Below are positions 26,964-38,252 of a stretch of DNA of 64,000 nucleotides, in pieces; the stretch's first letter is position 1, and each line of letters begins with the position of its first letter. The translations under genes and the position numbers were made by a program. Under the pieces are notes generated by a model. The model was not told where the DNA came from, searched no databases, and was given only the letters and a program-made list of their open reading frames with translations. The DNA comes from Salinicola endophyticus (lineage in GTDB: Bacteria; Pseudomonadota; Gammaproteobacteria; Pseudomonadales; Halomonadaceae), in contig NZ_PZJO01000002.1 in NCBI RefSeq assembly GCF_003206575.1, positions 785,156-849,155 on the forward strand. The letters run 5' to 3'.

Positions 26964-28097
26964 TTGCATATTGCCGACGTCACGATGTTCTATGCCCCCG
27001 CCAGCGGCGGGGTTCGTACCTACCTCGACGCCAAGCACCGGCGTCTGGCCAAACTCCCCGGGGTCACCTGCAGCCTGCTGATCCCCGGTGCCGAGCTGGT
27101 CTCCCATGACGGTGTGCACGAGGTGCCCTCGCCGCCGCTGCCGTTCAGTCAGGGCTATCGCTTTCCGCTGCGCCGTCGCGGCTGGGAACGTGAGCTGCTG
27201 CGCGTCAAGCCGGACATCATCGAAGCGGGCGATCCCTACGTCACCGGCTGGGCCGCGCTCGACGCCGGACGCAAGCTCGACGTGCCGGTGGTCGGTTTCT
27301 ATCACTCGGACCTGCCGCGCCTGATCAGCAATCGCCTCGGTAGCGGCACCGACCGGCTGGTCGAGCGCTACGTCTACCGGCTCTACCGACGTTTCGACCA
27401 GGTGCTGGCGCCCAGCCGGGTGATGGCCGAGCGCCTGACCCGGCTGGGTATCGAGCATGTCGCGGTACAGCCGCTGGGGGTGGACCTCGAGAGCTTCCAC
27501 CCGCGGTTCCGCGATCCGGCCCTGCGCACCAAGCTCGGCCTCGACGACGACACCAAGCTTCTGATCTTCGTCGGCCGCGGCTCGCGCGAGAAGAACCTGC
27601 ATCACCTGCTGGAGATGGCCCGTCAGCTGGGCAAGGGCTACCACCTGCTACTGGTCGGCCCCAGCATGCCCAGTCAGACGCCTGACAACGTCAGCGTGAT
27701 CGACCGCTACACCCCGACCGAGGAAGTCGCAGGCTGGCTCGCCTCGAGCGATGCCCTGGTCCACGCCGGCACCCAGGAGACCTTCGGTCTGGTCGCCCTC
27801 GAGGCGATGGCCAGCGGGATCCCGGTGATCGCCGCCCGGGCCGGTGCGCTGGCCGAGAACGTGCCGCTGGGCTGTGGCCTGCTCAGCGAGCCGCACTCCC
27901 CCGCCGACATGGCACGCGCGGTGCGCGAGCTGTTCACCCAGCACGATGCCGAGCAGGCTGGGCGCCGGGCGCGCCGCTACGTCGAGCGCCACCACGACTG
28001 GGATATCGTCATCGACGGCCTCCTCACGCACTACCGCCGCCTCACCAGCGCCACCGCCAGCGCTGGCGCGGCGCAGCATGGATCGCAACATGGCTGA
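26964..28097 (+). CDS. GT4 family glycosyltransferase (GDP-mannose/UDP-sugar type)
   Basis: A 377-residue cytoplasmic or membrane-associated GT-B glycosyltransferase. The N-terminus MFYAPASGGVRTYLDAK and HSDLPRLISNRLG, the central LIFVGRGSREKNLHHLLEM, and the C-terminal HAGTQETFGLVALEAMASG (E-x7-E motif) identify family GT4. The closest style is the MgtA/PimB group that sugars lipid acceptors, but donor and acceptor cannot be read here. The start is TTG 26964, with GAGGAG eight bases upstream; ATG 26985 would remove the first beta-strand. It overlaps the next gene by eight bases, the first of three coupled genes. Confidence 0.9.
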   Translation: MHIADVTMFYAPASGGVRTYLDAKHRRLAKLPGVTCSLLIPGAELVSHDGVHEVPSPPLPFSQGYRFPLRRRGWERELLRVKPDIIEAGDPYVTGWAALDAGRKLDVPVVGFYHSDLPRLISNRLGSGTDRLVERYVYRLYRRFDQVLAPSRVMAERLTRLGIEHVAVQPLGVDLESFHPRFRDPALRTKLGLDDDTKLLIFVGRGSREKNLHHLLEMARQLGKGYHLLLVGPSMPSQTPDNVSVIDRYTPTEEVAGWLASSDALVHAGTQETFGLVALEAMASGIPVIAARAGALAENVPLGCGLLSEPHSPADMARAVRELFTQHDAEQAGRRARRYVERHHDWDIVIDGLLTHYRRLTSATASAGAAQHGSQHG

Positions 28098-28881
28098 ACG
28101 GCATTTCTCGCTGGTACTGCACGACATCGCCCCGGAAACCTGGCCCGACTATCAAGGTTTCGTCGCGGCGATCGACCGTCTGAGCGAGCGGTTCGGCCCG
28201 ATTCCGATCACCTGGCTGGTGGTGCCCGACTTCCACGGCCGCGGCGAGTGTCGCCACAGCGACAGCCTGCGCCGGGTCCTGGATCAACGCCTGGCCCACG
28301 GCGACGAGCTGGTGCTGCACGGCTACTTCCACCGTGACGATGCGCCTCGACCGCGCACCCTGCACGACTTCTACATGCGCCGCATCTACACCTGGGAGGG
28401 TGAGTTCTACACCCTCGATCAGGCTACCGCCGGCGCCCTGCTCGACGACGGCATGGCCCAGTTCGATGCCTGCGGCTGGCCCCATGGCGGCTTCGTCGCC
28501 CCGGCCTGGCTGATGAGTCAGGGCACCCGCGCCGCGCTGGGCCAGCGCCCCTTCACCTACACCAGTGATCCGCAGCAGCTCTACCGCCTGCCCGGTTTCG
28601 AGCCGCTCAGCGCACCGAGCATCGTGTGGAGCGCGCGTAGCGCCTGGCGGCGCGGCATGTCCCGCGTGGTCAGCGCGATCCAGCAGCGGCGCTTCCAGCA
28701 GGCCCCGCTCTTGCGCCTGGCCCTGCATCCGGTCGACATGCGCTATCGCTCCTCCTACGACTACTGGTACCGGTTGGTGGAGCAACTCCTGGGCGAGGGA
28801 CGTCAAGCGGTGACCAAGCAGCACTGGCTGGACCACCACGCCCCCGATCTCGCCACGCGCAAGGATCGTTCGGCGGCATGA
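28090..28881 (+). CDS. DUF2334 polysaccharide-deacetylase-like protein
   Basis: A 263-residue protein with a NodB-like TIM-barrel pattern typical of DUF2334. SLVLHDIAPETWPDY carries the His-Asp pair near the N-terminus, then PITWLVVPDFHG, LVLHGYFHRDD (HGY-x-H metal site), and FVAPAWLMSQGTR (the APAW segment). No signal peptide is visible, so cytoplasmic action is likely. The substrate is unknown; sugar N-deacetylation is the family guess. ATG 28090 overlaps the GT4 stop (ATGGCTGA). ATG 28078 adds four residues and is possible. The stop overlaps the next ATG. Confidence 0.87.
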   Translation: MAERHFSLVLHDIAPETWPDYQGFVAAIDRLSERFGPIPITWLVVPDFHGRGECRHSDSLRRVLDQRLAHGDELVLHGYFHRDDAPRPRTLHDFYMRRIYTWEGEFYTLDQATAGALLDDGMAQFDACGWPHGGFVAPAWLMSQGTRAALGQRPFTYTSDPQQLYRLPGFEPLSAPSIVWSARSAWRRGMSRVVSAIQQRRFQQAPLLRLALHPVDMRYRSSYDYWYRLVEQLLGEGRQAVTKQHWLDHHAPDLATRKDRSAA

Positions 28882-29876
28882 AGCGTATCATCTGGTGCCT
28901 GGTGCTGGGCCTGGTGGCGGCACTGGCGATTCCACTGCTGATCGGCGGCCGCGGTATCGTCACCGAACTGCGCAGCTTCCCCACCTCGCTGCTGCTGATG
29001 ATGCTGGGCATGATCTTCGTGTGCTGGAATCTCAACGCCCTGCGCTTGCGCCTGCTACTGGCCGGGCGCGCCGGCAAGCTGTCGCAGGTGCGCGCCTTCT
29101 CGATCGTGATGGCCACCGAATTCGCCATCTGCGCCACCCCCGGTGGCACCGGTGGGCCGTTGACCCTGCTCGGCCTGCTTGCCCGGCGCGGCGTACGCCC
29201 GGCGCAGTCCTCGGCGATCTTCGCCGTCGATCAGCTCACCGACCTGCTGTTCTTCCTCTCCGGGCTGGTCGGCGTCGCCGCCTATGTGCTGATTGAAGCG
29301 GTCGATCTCCAGCTGGGCTGGCTGGTGGGCCTGCCCACCACCCTGCTGGTCAGCGCGCTGGTGATCCTGTGGCTGACCCTGAGCCACTACAACCGGGTGA
29401 TGCAGGTGACCGGGCGCTGGCTCGAGAAGCTCAACGTCAAGCGGCGTTCTCGCTTCGGCCTGGCACGCCGCCTGCTGCACTTCCGCAACTCGCTGGTCGA
29501 AACCCTGCGCCTGCCGCGCTGGCTGCTGTTCGCCATCTTCCTGCTCTGCTGCGCTCACTGGCTGGTGCGCTACAGCGTGCTGTTCCTGGTGGTTCAGGGG
29601 CTGGGGCAGCATATCGACTGGGCCTGGACCTTCCTGGTGCAGATGGTGTCGATGGCCGCCGGTCAGTTGAGCTTTCTGCCCGGTGGCGCCGGCGGCGCCG
29701 AACTCACCTCCTCGGCGCTGCTGACCCCGCTGATCGGCGCCCAGGCGGCAGCCGCCTCGGTACTGATCTGGCGCTTCGTCACCTACTACTTCTATCTGCT
29801 GGCAGGCTTCCCGATCTTTCTCGCCACCGCCGGCCGCGCCTTCCTGCGCATGATGGCCCGGCGCCAGCAGCGCTGA
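28878..29876 (+). CDS. lysylphosphatidylglycerol synthase-type transmembrane protein (UPF0104)
   Basis: A 332-residue integral membrane protein with seven or eight helices. It matches the flippase-like AglD/MprF N-domain family. Signature segments are NALRLRLLLAGRAGK, FAICATPGGTGGPLTLLGL, FAVDQLTDLLFFLSGLVGV, and SMAAGQLSFLPGGAGGAE (two PGG loops). MprF relatives move lipids across the membrane, and others are linked to glycolipid export. There is no catalytic GNAT domain, so it does not make lysyl-PG. The ATGA overlap with the DUF2334 gene shows coupling. A role moving the product of the GT4 enzyme is inference. Confidence 0.88.
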   Translation: MKRIIWCLVLGLVAALAIPLLIGGRGIVTELRSFPTSLLLMMLGMIFVCWNLNALRLRLLLAGRAGKLSQVRAFSIVMATEFAICATPGGTGGPLTLLGLLARRGVRPAQSSAIFAVDQLTDLLFFLSGLVGVAAYVLIEAVDLQLGWLVGLPTTLLVSALVILWLTLSHYNRVMQVTGRWLEKLNVKRRSRFGLARRLLHFRNSLVETLRLPRWLLFAIFLLCCAHWLVRYSVLFLVVQGLGQHIDWAWTFLVQMVSMAAGQLSFLPGGAGGAELTSSALLTPLIGAQAAAASVLIWRFVTYYFYLLAGFPIFLATAGRAFLRMMARRQQR

Positions 29877-29907
29877 TCGCCAGCTAGCGATCGGCGCCAC
29901 ACACGCT

Positions 29908-29929
29908 CGATCTCCCGTCCGGGAGATCG
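29908..29929. terminator. hairpin after the UPF0104 gene
   Basis: CGATCTCCC, GTCC loop, GGGAGATCG: a 9-bp perfect stem 31 bases after the stop. No T run follows. Confidence 0.4.
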
Positions 29930-30026
29930 ATGGCCGCCCCCTCCCCGGAGCCCCCCCCGACACCGCGATGGCAGCAGTGCCCTCGTGACTCCGCGCTTGC
30001 GATATCTCGGCTCGGCACCAGAACGC

Positions 30027-30060
30027 AAAACGGCCCGCCAGGCAGTGCCTGGCGGGCCGT
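30027..30060 (-). terminator. intrinsic terminator of the suc operon
   Basis: A 14-bp perfect stem (30030-30043 with 30047-30060, loop AGT). On the minus strand it is followed by TTTT. It lies 33 bases past the sucD stop codon. Confidence 0.85.
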
Positions 30061-30092
30061 CGTCGAGGCGCAAGCCTCGCGCCGTGAAGCGC

Positions 30093-30965
30093 TTACCAGC
30101 CGGTAGCGGCTTTCAGCGCGTCACCGATCTCGGCGAGCGAACGCACGGTCTTGACGCCGGCGTCTTCCAGTGCCTTGAACTTCTCGTCGGCGGTGCCTTT
30201 ACCACCGGCGATGATGGCACCGGCGTGACCCATGCGCTTGCCCGGAGGGGCAGTGACACCCGCGATGTAGGAGACCACCGGCTTGGAAACATTGGCCTTG
30301 ATGTAGGCCGCGGCTTCCTCTTCGGCGTTGCCGCCGATCTCGCCGATCATCACGATCGCTTCGGTCTGCGGGTCCTTCTCGAACATCTCCAGGATGTCGA
30401 TGAAGGTGGAACCCGGGATCGGGTCGCCGCCGATGCCCACGCAGGTGGACTGGCCGAAGCCGTGATCGGTAGTCTGCTTGACCGCTTCGTAGGTCAGGGT
30501 GCCGGAGCGCGACACGATACCGACCTTGCCCGGCTTGTGGATGTGACCCGGCATGATGCCGATCTTGGTCTCACCCGGGGTGATCACGCCGGGGCAGTTC
30601 GGGCCGATCAGGCGCACGCCCAGCTCGTCACACTTGACCTTGACGTCGAGCATGTCGAGGGTCGGGATGCCTTCGGTGATGCACACGATCAGCTTGATGC
30701 CGGCGTTGGCGGCTTCGAGAATCGAGTCCTTGCAGAAGGCGGCCGGCACGTAGATCACGCTGGCCTCGGCGCCGGTCTGCTCGACCGCTTCCTTGACGGT
30801 GTTGAACACCGGCAGGCCCAGATGCTCCTGGCCGCCCTTGCCCGGGGTGACGCCGCCGACCATGTTGGTGCCGTAGGCGATCGCCTGCTCGGAGTGGAAG
30901 GTCCCCTGGCCACCGGTGAAGCCCTGGCAGATGACCTTGGTGCTCTTGTCGATCAGGATACTCAT
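30093..30965 (-). CDS. sucD: succinyl-CoA synthetase, alpha subunit
   Basis: A 290-residue subunit (E. coli 289) that binds CoA and carries the phospho-histidine. CoA site: [18 protein letters not shown]. The phosphorylated residue is His247 in [29 protein letters not shown] and [10 protein letters not shown] are family blocks. With SucC it converts succinyl-CoA, ADP and phosphate to succinate and ATP. The start overlaps the sucC stop by one base (TAATG), so both subunits are made in balance. Confidence 0.97.
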   Translation of the reverse strand: MSILIDKSTKVICQGFTGGQGTFHSEQAIAYGTNMVGGVTPGKGGQEHLGLPVFNTVKEAVEQTGAEASVIYVPAAFCKDSILEAANAGIKLIVCITEGIPTLDMLDVKVKCDELGVRLIGPNCPGVITPGETKIGIMPGHIHKPGKVGIVSRSGTLTYEAVKQTTDHGFGQSTCVGIGGDPIPGSTFIDILEMFEKDPQTEAIVMIGEIGGNAEEEAAAYIKANVSKPVVSYIAGVTAPPGKRMGHAGAIIAGGKGTADEKFKALEDAGVKTVRSLAEIGDALKAATGW

Positions 30966-32131
30966 TACTTGCCCTCCGCCGCTTTGACGACCTGCTGAGC
31001 CGCGTCAGTCAGGCTGGTAGCAGCGATGATGTTCAGACCGCTGGAGGCCAGCTTATCGGCACCCAGCTCGGCGTTGTTACCTTCCAGACGCACCACGACC
31101 GGCACGTTGACGCCGACCTGCTCGACGGCACCGATGATGCCTTCGGCGATCATGTCACAACGCACGATACCGCCGAAGATGTTGACCAGCACGGCCTTGA
31201 CGTTGGTGTCGGAGAGAATGATCTTGAACGCTTCCGCCACCCGCTCCTTGGTCGCGCCGCCACCGACGTCGAGGAAGTTGGCCGGCTTGCCGCCGTTCAG
31301 GTTGACGATGTCCATGGTGCCCATGGCCAGACCGGCACCGTTGACCATGCAGCCGATGTTGCCGTCGAGGGCGACGTAGTTGAGTTCCCACTCCTGGGCG
31401 TGGGCTTCGCGCTCGTCTTCCTGCGACGGATCGCGCATCGCCTGCAGGTCCGGATGACGGTAGAGGGCGTTGGCGTCCAGGTTGATCTTGGCGTCGAGGC
31501 AGTGGAGATTGCCTTCGTCGGTGATCACCAGCGGGTTGATCTCCAGCAGTGCCAGATCCTTGTCGTGGAACAGCTTGGAGAGCCCCAGGAAGATCTTGGT
31601 GAACTGCTTGATCTGGTCCTTGTTCAGGCCCAGCTGGAAGGCCAGCTCACGTGCCTGGTACGGCTGTGCGCCGACCAGCGGATCGATCTCGGCCTTGAGG
31701 ATCTTCTCGGGCGTCTCCTCGGCGACCTTCTCGATCTCGACACCGCCCTCGGTGGAGGCCATGAAGACCACACGACGGGTGGCGCGATCGACCACGGCAC
31801 CCAGGTAGAGTTCGGTGGCGATATCGGTGCAGTTCTCGACCAGAATCTTGGCGACCGGCTGACCTTTTTCGTCGGTCTGGTAAGTCACCAGATTCTTGCC
31901 CAGCCACTGCTCGGCGAACGCCTTGGCGGCTTCCGGGCTCTCGACCAGCTTGACGCCGCCGGCCTTGCCGCGACCACCGGCATGGACCTGGGCCTTGACG
32001 ACCCACTTGTCGCCACCGATTTTCTTGCAGGCCTGTGCCGCTTCTTCGGGGGTGTCGACGGCGAAGCCTTTGGACACCGGAAGACCGTAATCGGCAAACA
32101 GTTGCTTGCCCTGATACTCGTGAAGGTTCAT
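30965..32131 (-). CDS. sucC: succinyl-CoA synthetase, beta subunit
   Basis: A 388-residue ATP-grasp subunit, exactly the E. coli length. The start [18 protein letters not shown] is typical, with the ATP-grasp block [17 protein letters not shown] and the C-terminal [17 protein letters not shown] that contacts SucD. It lies 118 bases downstream of lpdA. That gap has no terminator I can see, so read-through from the sdh-suc transcript is likely. Confidence 0.97.
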   Translation of the reverse strand: MNLHEYQGKQLFADYGLPVSKGFAVDTPEEAAQACKKIGGDKWVVKAQVHAGGRGKAGGVKLVESPEAAKAFAEQWLGKNLVTYQTDEKGQPVAKILVENCTDIATELYLGAVVDRATRRVVFMASTEGGVEIEKVAEETPEKILKAEIDPLVGAQPYQARELAFQLGLNKDQIKQFTKIFLGLSKLFHDKDLALLEINPLVITDEGNLHCLDAKINLDANALYRHPDLQAMRDPSQEDEREAHAQEWELNYVALDGNIGCMVNGAGLAMGTMDIVNLNGGKPANFLDVGGGATKERVAEAFKIILSDTNVKAVLVNIFGGIVRCDMIAEGIIGAVEQVGVNVPVVVRLEGNNAELGADKLASSGLNIIAATSLTDAAQQVVKAAEGK

Positions 32132-32249
32132 CGATTCATGCCATTAGGTTGCATGTGACTCGAATGGCAGAGGCCGCTCAAGGGCCTCCGCCCCCGTGCC
32201 GCTCCGAAACCAGAACGGCACCTCTAGCAAGATGCGCGAAGCGTGTGAC

Positions 32250-33770
<1,521 letters not shown>

Positions 33771-35363
33771 TCAGATGTCCAGCAGCAGACGCGCCGGGTC
33801 CTCGAGCAGCGACTTGATCGCCACCAGGAACTGGACCGCGTCCTTGCCGTCGATCATGCGGTGGTCGTAGGAGACCGCCAGATACATCATCGGGCGAATC
33901 TCGACCTTGCCGTTCACCGCCATCGGGCGCTCCTGGATCTTGTGCATGCCCAGGATCGCGGTCTGCGGCGGGTTGAGGATCGGCGTCGACATCAGCGAGC
34001 CGAAGATACCGCCGTTGGTGATGGTGAAGGTGCCGCCCTGCATGTCCTCGATGCCGAGCTTGCCATCGCGACCGCGGCTGCCGAAGTCACCGATCGCCTT
34101 CTCGACGTCGGCCAGCTTCATGCTGTCGGTGTCACGCAGGACCGGCACCACCAGTCCACGCGGGGTGGAGACGGCGACGCCGATGTCCTGGTAGCCGTGA
34201 TAGACGATGTCGGTGCCGTCGATCGAGGCGTTGACGTCGGGGAAGCGCTTGAGTGCTTCGGTCGCCGCCTTGACGAAGAAGCCCATGAAACCGAGCTTGA
34301 CGTCGTGGGCCTTCTGGAAGGTGTCCTTGTACTGGCTGCGCAGCGCCATCACCGCGCTCATGTCCACCTCGTTGTAGGTGGTGAGCATGGCCGCGGTCTG
34401 CTGGGCCTGGACCAGACGCTTGGCGATGGTCTGACGCAGGCGGCTCATCGGCACGCGCTGCTCGGGACGCTCGCCCTCGACCGCGGAAGCGGCCTTGGGT
34501 GCGGCAGCCGACTTGTCGGCCTTGGGCGCGGCGGACTTCTTGGCCGAGCCGTTGTCGATGGCCTTCTGCACGTCCTCTTTCAGCACACGACCACCCTTGC
34601 CGGTGCCCTCGAGCTTGGACACGTCGAGATCGTTCTCGGCGGCCAGCTTGCGTGCTGCCGGCGCCAGGATCTTGCCGTCGACCTTGGCATCCGCCTCGCC
34701 GTCGTCGTCACTGGAAGACGCTTCAGCAGGTGCGTCAGCGCCCGCGTCACCCTCGGCGCCTTCGCTGAACACTGCCAGCAGCGCTTCGGATTCGACCTGC
34801 TCGCCCTCCTGGACCTTGATCTCAGCCAGGGCGCCATCGGCCGGCGCGACCACTTCCAGCACGACCTTGTCGGTCTCGATCTCGGCCAGCACCTCGTCGC
34901 GCTTGACCGCTTCGCCGACCTTCTTGGTCCAGCTGGCGACGGTGCCTTCCTGCACCGACTCCGGGAAGCTCGGCGCCTTGACCTCGTGCTGCTTGCCCGC
35001 ACCGGCAGACTTCTTGTCGGCCGGTTTCTTGTCCGCCTTGGCGTCACCGGACTTGGCATCATCGGACTTGGCGTCGCTGCGCTTGGCGTCATCGGCCTTG
35101 GCATCACCGCCCTTGTCGCCTTCGCCGGCCGCGCCGAGCTCGCCCAGCACTTGCTCGGACTGGCAGACGTCACCCTCTTCGACATTGATCTTGGAGAGGG
35201 TGCCGGCTTCCGGCGCCACCACCTCGAGGACCACCTTGTCGGTTTCGATCTCGACGATCAGTTCATCGCGCTCGACGCTGTCGCCCACCTTCTTGTGCCA
35301 GGTGGCAACGGTTCCCTCGGCAACGGATTCGGGGAAAGTCGGCGCTTTGATATCAGTAGCCAT
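33771..35363 (-). CDS. sucB: 2-oxoglutarate dehydrogenase E2 (dihydrolipoyl succinyltransferase) with two lipoyl domains
   Basis: A 530-residue E2, about 125 longer than E. coli SucB (405). There are two lipoyl domains, each with [14 protein letters not shown], so the lipoylated lysines are Lys43 and Lys166. Between them lies a Lys/Asp/Ala linker built from a 15-nt tandem repeat. The E3/E1-binding domain follows at about 238-280 ([29 protein letters not shown] shown in part). The catalytic domain ends with the active-site His in [13 protein letters not shown]. SucB forms the 24-mer core of the complex. Sequence similarity of the two lipoyl domains suggests internal duplication. Confidence 0.96.
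   Translation of the reverse strand: MATDIKAPTFPESVAEGTVATWHKKVGDSVERDELIVEIETDKVVLEVVAPEAGTLSKINVEEGDVCQSEQVLGELGAAGEGDKGGDAKADDAKRSDAKSDDAKSGDAKADKKPADKKSAGAGKQHEVKAPSFPESVQEGTVASWTKKVGEAVKRDEVLAEIETDKVVLEVVAPADGALAEIKVQEGEQVESEALLAVFSEGAEGDAGADAPAEASSSDDDGEADAKVDGKILAPAARKLAAENDLDVSKLEGTGKGGRVLKEDVQKAIDNGSAKKSAAPKADKSAAAPKAASAVEGERPEQRVPMSRLRQTIAKRLVQAQQTAAMLTTYNEVDMSAVMALRSQYKDTFQKAHDVKLGFMGFFVKAATEALKRFPDVNASIDGTDIVYHGYQDIGVAVSTPRGLVVPVLRDTDSMKLADVEKAIGDFGSRGRDGKLGIEDMQGGTFTITNGGIFGSLMSTPILNPPQTAILGMHKIQERPMAVNGKVEIRPMMYLAVSYDHRMIDGKDAVQFLVAIKSLLEDPARLLLDI
35041..35115. repeat. five tandem 15-nt repeats inside sucB
   Basis: Five in-frame units, each starting GCRTC and ending CTTG, at 35041, 35056, 35071, 35086 and 35101. 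They encode a Lys-x-(Gly/Asp/Ser)-Asp-Ala linker between the lipoyl domains. Copy number could vary between strains by slippage. Confidence 0.85.
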
Positions 35364-35414
35364 GTCGTATCCTTAATCTCTTCTCTGTCGCGTCTGTTCC
35401 GGCAGCATGGCGCC

Positions 35415-38252
35415 TCAGGCGTTGAAGGCGTCGTCGACCAGCTGGCTCTGTTGTGCCACGTGGACCGACATGTAGCCCGCGGCGGGCGCGGCGGATGCCG
35501 GACGACCCGCAAACTTGAGGCTGTGGTCCAACCCTTCGCGCACCATGCTCGCCACCAGGCGAAGATGATGCTGGCTCTGATACCAGGCGCCCTGATTGAG
35601 CGGCTCTTCCTGACACCAGACGACCTGTTCCAGGTTCGGAAAGGCCTTGAGCGCATCGAAGAGCTCTTCCTTGGGGAAGGGATAGAGCTGCTCGACACGA
35701 ATGATCGCGGTGTCGTCGCGCTGGTTCTCGGCGCGGTAGCTGGCGAGGTCGTAGTAGACCTTGCCCGAGCAGATGACCGCCCGCTTGACCGCCTTCGGAT
35801 CGCGCTCGCCGACATCGGGGATGACCATCTGGAAGCGGCCATCGGCCAGCTCTTCCATGGTCGAGGTGGCATCCTTGTGACGCAGCAGGCTCTTGGGCGA
35901 CATCACGATCAGCGGCTTGCGCAGCGGACGGATCACCTGGCGCCGCAGCAGATGGAAGATCTGCGCCGGGGTGGTCGGTACGCACACCTGCATGTTGTGC
36001 TCGGCGCACAGCTGCAGGAAGCGTTCGAGGCGTGCGGAAGAGTGCTCCGGCCCCTGCCCCTCATAGCCGTGCGGCAGCAGCAGGGTCAGGCCGCACAGGC
36101 GCGCCCACTTCGACTCGCCCGAGGAGATGAACTGGTCGACCACGACCTGGGCGCCGTTGAAGAAGTCCCCGAACTGGGCCTCCCAGATGATCAGCGCGTT
36201 GGGCATGGTGGTGGCGTAGCCGTACTCGAACGCCAGCACCGCCTCCTCCGACAGGAAGGAGTCGTGGATGGTGAAGCTCGGCTGCCCTTCCTTGATGTGC
36301 TGCAGCGGAATGTAGGTCGAACCGTCTTCCTGGTTGTGGACCACGGCGTGACGGTGGGAGAAGGTCCCGCGGCCGGCATCCTGGCCGGTCAGACGCACCG
36401 GATGATCGACGTCGACCAGGGTGGCGTAGGCCAGCGTTTCAGCAAAGCCCCAGTTGAGCGGCTGGTTGCCGGCGAGCATCTTGCGCCGCTCTTCGTAGAC
36501 CCGCGATACCTGACGCTGGACCTCGACCCCGTTGGGAATCTCGCTCATCTTCTGCGCCAGCTGGCGAAGATGTTCGAGGTCGCAGCTGGTGTCGGTGTCA
36601 CCGCTCCACTCGTGATCCAGATAGGGGGTCCAGTCCACGAACAGACCGGTATTGGGCTGCTTCACCAGCGCATTGGCCACATGGTTGCCGGCCAGCAGAT
36701 CGTCGCGATACTGCTCGCCCATCTGCTTGGCCTGCTCCTCGGTGAGCACACCCTCCTCGATCAGCTGCTCGACGTAGAGCGTGCGCGTCGACTTGTGCGA
36801 CTTGATCTTGGCGTACATCAGCGGCTGGGTGCCGGAGGGCTCGTCGGCCTCGTTATGGCCGCGCCGGCGATAGCAGACCAGGTCGATGACCACGTCGCGC
36901 TTGAACGCCTTGCGGTAATCCACCGCCACCTGGGTCGCATGCAGCACCGCTTCCGGATCGTCACCGTTGACGTGGAAGATCGGCGCCTGAACCATCTTGG
37001 CGATATCGGTGCAGTACTCGGTGGAGCGGGCGTCATCGGGCCGCGAGGTGGTGAAACCGACCTGGTTGTTGATCACGATGTGCAGCGTGCCGCCGGTCTT
37101 GTAACCGCGGGTCTGCGACATCTGGAAGGTCTCCATGACCACGCCCTGGCCCGCGAAGGCGGCGTCGCCGTGGATCACCACCGGCAGCACCTGCTCGCCG
37201 TCGACGTCGTCGCGACGATCCTGGCGCGCGCGCACCGACCCCTCGACCACCGGGGAGACGATCTCCAGGTGGGAAGGGTTGAACGCCAGCGCCAGGTGCA
37301 CTTCGCCACCCGGGGTCATGACATTGGAGCTGAAACCCTGGTGATACTTGACGTCACCGGAGCCGCGCTCGAGTCGCTTCTTGCCGTCGAACTCGTCGAT
37401 CAGCTCAGACGGACTCTTGCCGAGGATGTTGACCAGCAGATTGAGACGGCCACGGTGGGCCATGCCGATGACCACTTCCTTGACGCCGTAGCTACCGCTG
37501 CGCTGGATCACCTCGTCCATCATCGGAATGAAGGATTCGCCGCCCTCCAGGCCAAAGCGCTTGGTGCCCGGATACTTGGAGGCGAGGTAGCTCTCCAGCC
37601 CCTCGGCGGCAGTGAGGCGCTCGAGCAGATGCTCGCGATCGCTCTGGCTGTACTTGGGCTTGGAGCGCACCGACTCGAAACGCTGCTGCAGCCAGCGCTT
37701 CTCCTCGGTGTTGACGATGTGCATGAACTCACAGCCGATCGACCGGCAGTAGGTCTGATCCAGCGCCTCGACGATCTCCTTGAGCGGCGCCTCGTCCTTG
37801 CCCAGGAAGAACGAACCGGTCTGGAACACGGTGCTCATGTCGGCCTGGGTGAGGTCGTGGAAGGACAGATCGAGGTCGGGCACGGTCTCGGCCTGACGCA
37901 GCCCGAGAGGATCGATGTCGGCGCGCTGATGGCCACGGAAGCGGTAGGCGTTGATCAGCTGCAGTACCTTGACCTGCTTGCGATTCTCGCTGCTGCCGGC
38001 GCTGCTGGGGGCGGCCTGCCCCGGACGACGCTCGCGCGCCAGCTGGTAGAACTGCTCCCGAATGGGGCTCAAGGGGACATCGTGAGCGGGGGTGCCTTCC
38101 AAGCGGGGCAGCTGATCGAAGGCCTGGCGCCACTCGTCGGGTACAGTCGAGGGATCGTTCAGATACTGCTCGTAGAGCGCTTCCACGTAGTGAGCGTTAC
38201 CGCCGCTCATGTGGGAAGTGCGCCACATCAACTCCATTATGCCTTCTTGCAT
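35415..38252 (-). CDS. sucA: 2-oxoglutarate dehydrogenase E1 component
   Basis: A 945-residue thiamine-diphosphate enzyme that decarboxylates 2-oxoglutarate and succinylates SucB lipoyl groups. The N-terminus MELMWRTSHMSGGNAHYVEA matches the pseudomonad SucA start. TPP and substrate regions include IGMAHRGRLNLLVN, HGDAAFAGQGVVMET and LVCYRRRGHNEADEP. The C-terminal transketolase part includes PHGYEGQGPEHSSARLERFL. ATG 38252 is selected by homology. GTG 38309 has a better GGAG and would add 19 residues, so the start is not certain. It is followed at 51 bases by sucB. Confidence 0.96.
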   Translation of the reverse strand: MQEGIMELMWRTSHMSGGNAHYVEALYEQYLNDPSTVPDEWRQAFDQLPRLEGTPAHDVPLSPIREQFYQLARERRPGQAAPSSAGSSENRKQVKVLQLINAYRFRGHQRADIDPLGLRQAETVPDLDLSFHDLTQADMSTVFQTGSFFLGKDEAPLKEIVEALDQTYCRSIGCEFMHIVNTEEKRWLQQRFESVRSKPKYSQSDREHLLERLTAAEGLESYLASKYPGTKRFGLEGGESFIPMMDEVIQRSGSYGVKEVVIGMAHRGRLNLLVNILGKSPSELIDEFDGKKRLERGSGDVKYHQGFSSNVMTPGGEVHLALAFNPSHLEIVSPVVEGSVRARQDRRDDVDGEQVLPVVIHGDAAFAGQGVVMETFQMSQTRGYKTGGTLHIVINNQVGFTTSRPDDARSTEYCTDIAKMVQAPIFHVNGDDPEAVLHATQVAVDYRKAFKRDVVIDLVCYRRRGHNEADEPSGTQPLMYAKIKSHKSTRTLYVEQLIEEGVLTEEQAKQMGEQYRDDLLAGNHVANALVKQPNTGLFVDWTPYLDHEWSGDTDTSCDLEHLRQLAQKMSEIPNGVEVQRQVSRVYEERRKMLAGNQPLNWGFAETLAYATLVDVDHPVRLTGQDAGRGTFSHRHAVVHNQEDGSTYIPLQHIKEGQPSFTIHDSFLSEEAVLAFEYGYATTMPNALIIWEAQFGDFFNGAQVVVDQFISSGESKWARLCGLTLLLPHGYEGQGPEHSSARLERFLQLCAEHNMQVCVPTTPAQIFHLLRRQVIRPLRKPLIVMSPKSLLRHKDATSTMEELADGRFQMVIPDVGERDPKAVKRAVICSGKVYYDLASYRAENQRDDTAIIRVEQLYPFPKEELFDALKAFPNLEQVVWCQEEPLNQGAWYQSQHHLRLVASMVREGLDHSLKFAGRPASAAPAAGYMSVHVAQQSQLVDDAFNA

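Noticed and set aside
35010-35115. CRISPR-like or mobile repeat array
   Set aside because: The repeats are 15-nt, in frame and lie inside sucB; they encode a protein linker.
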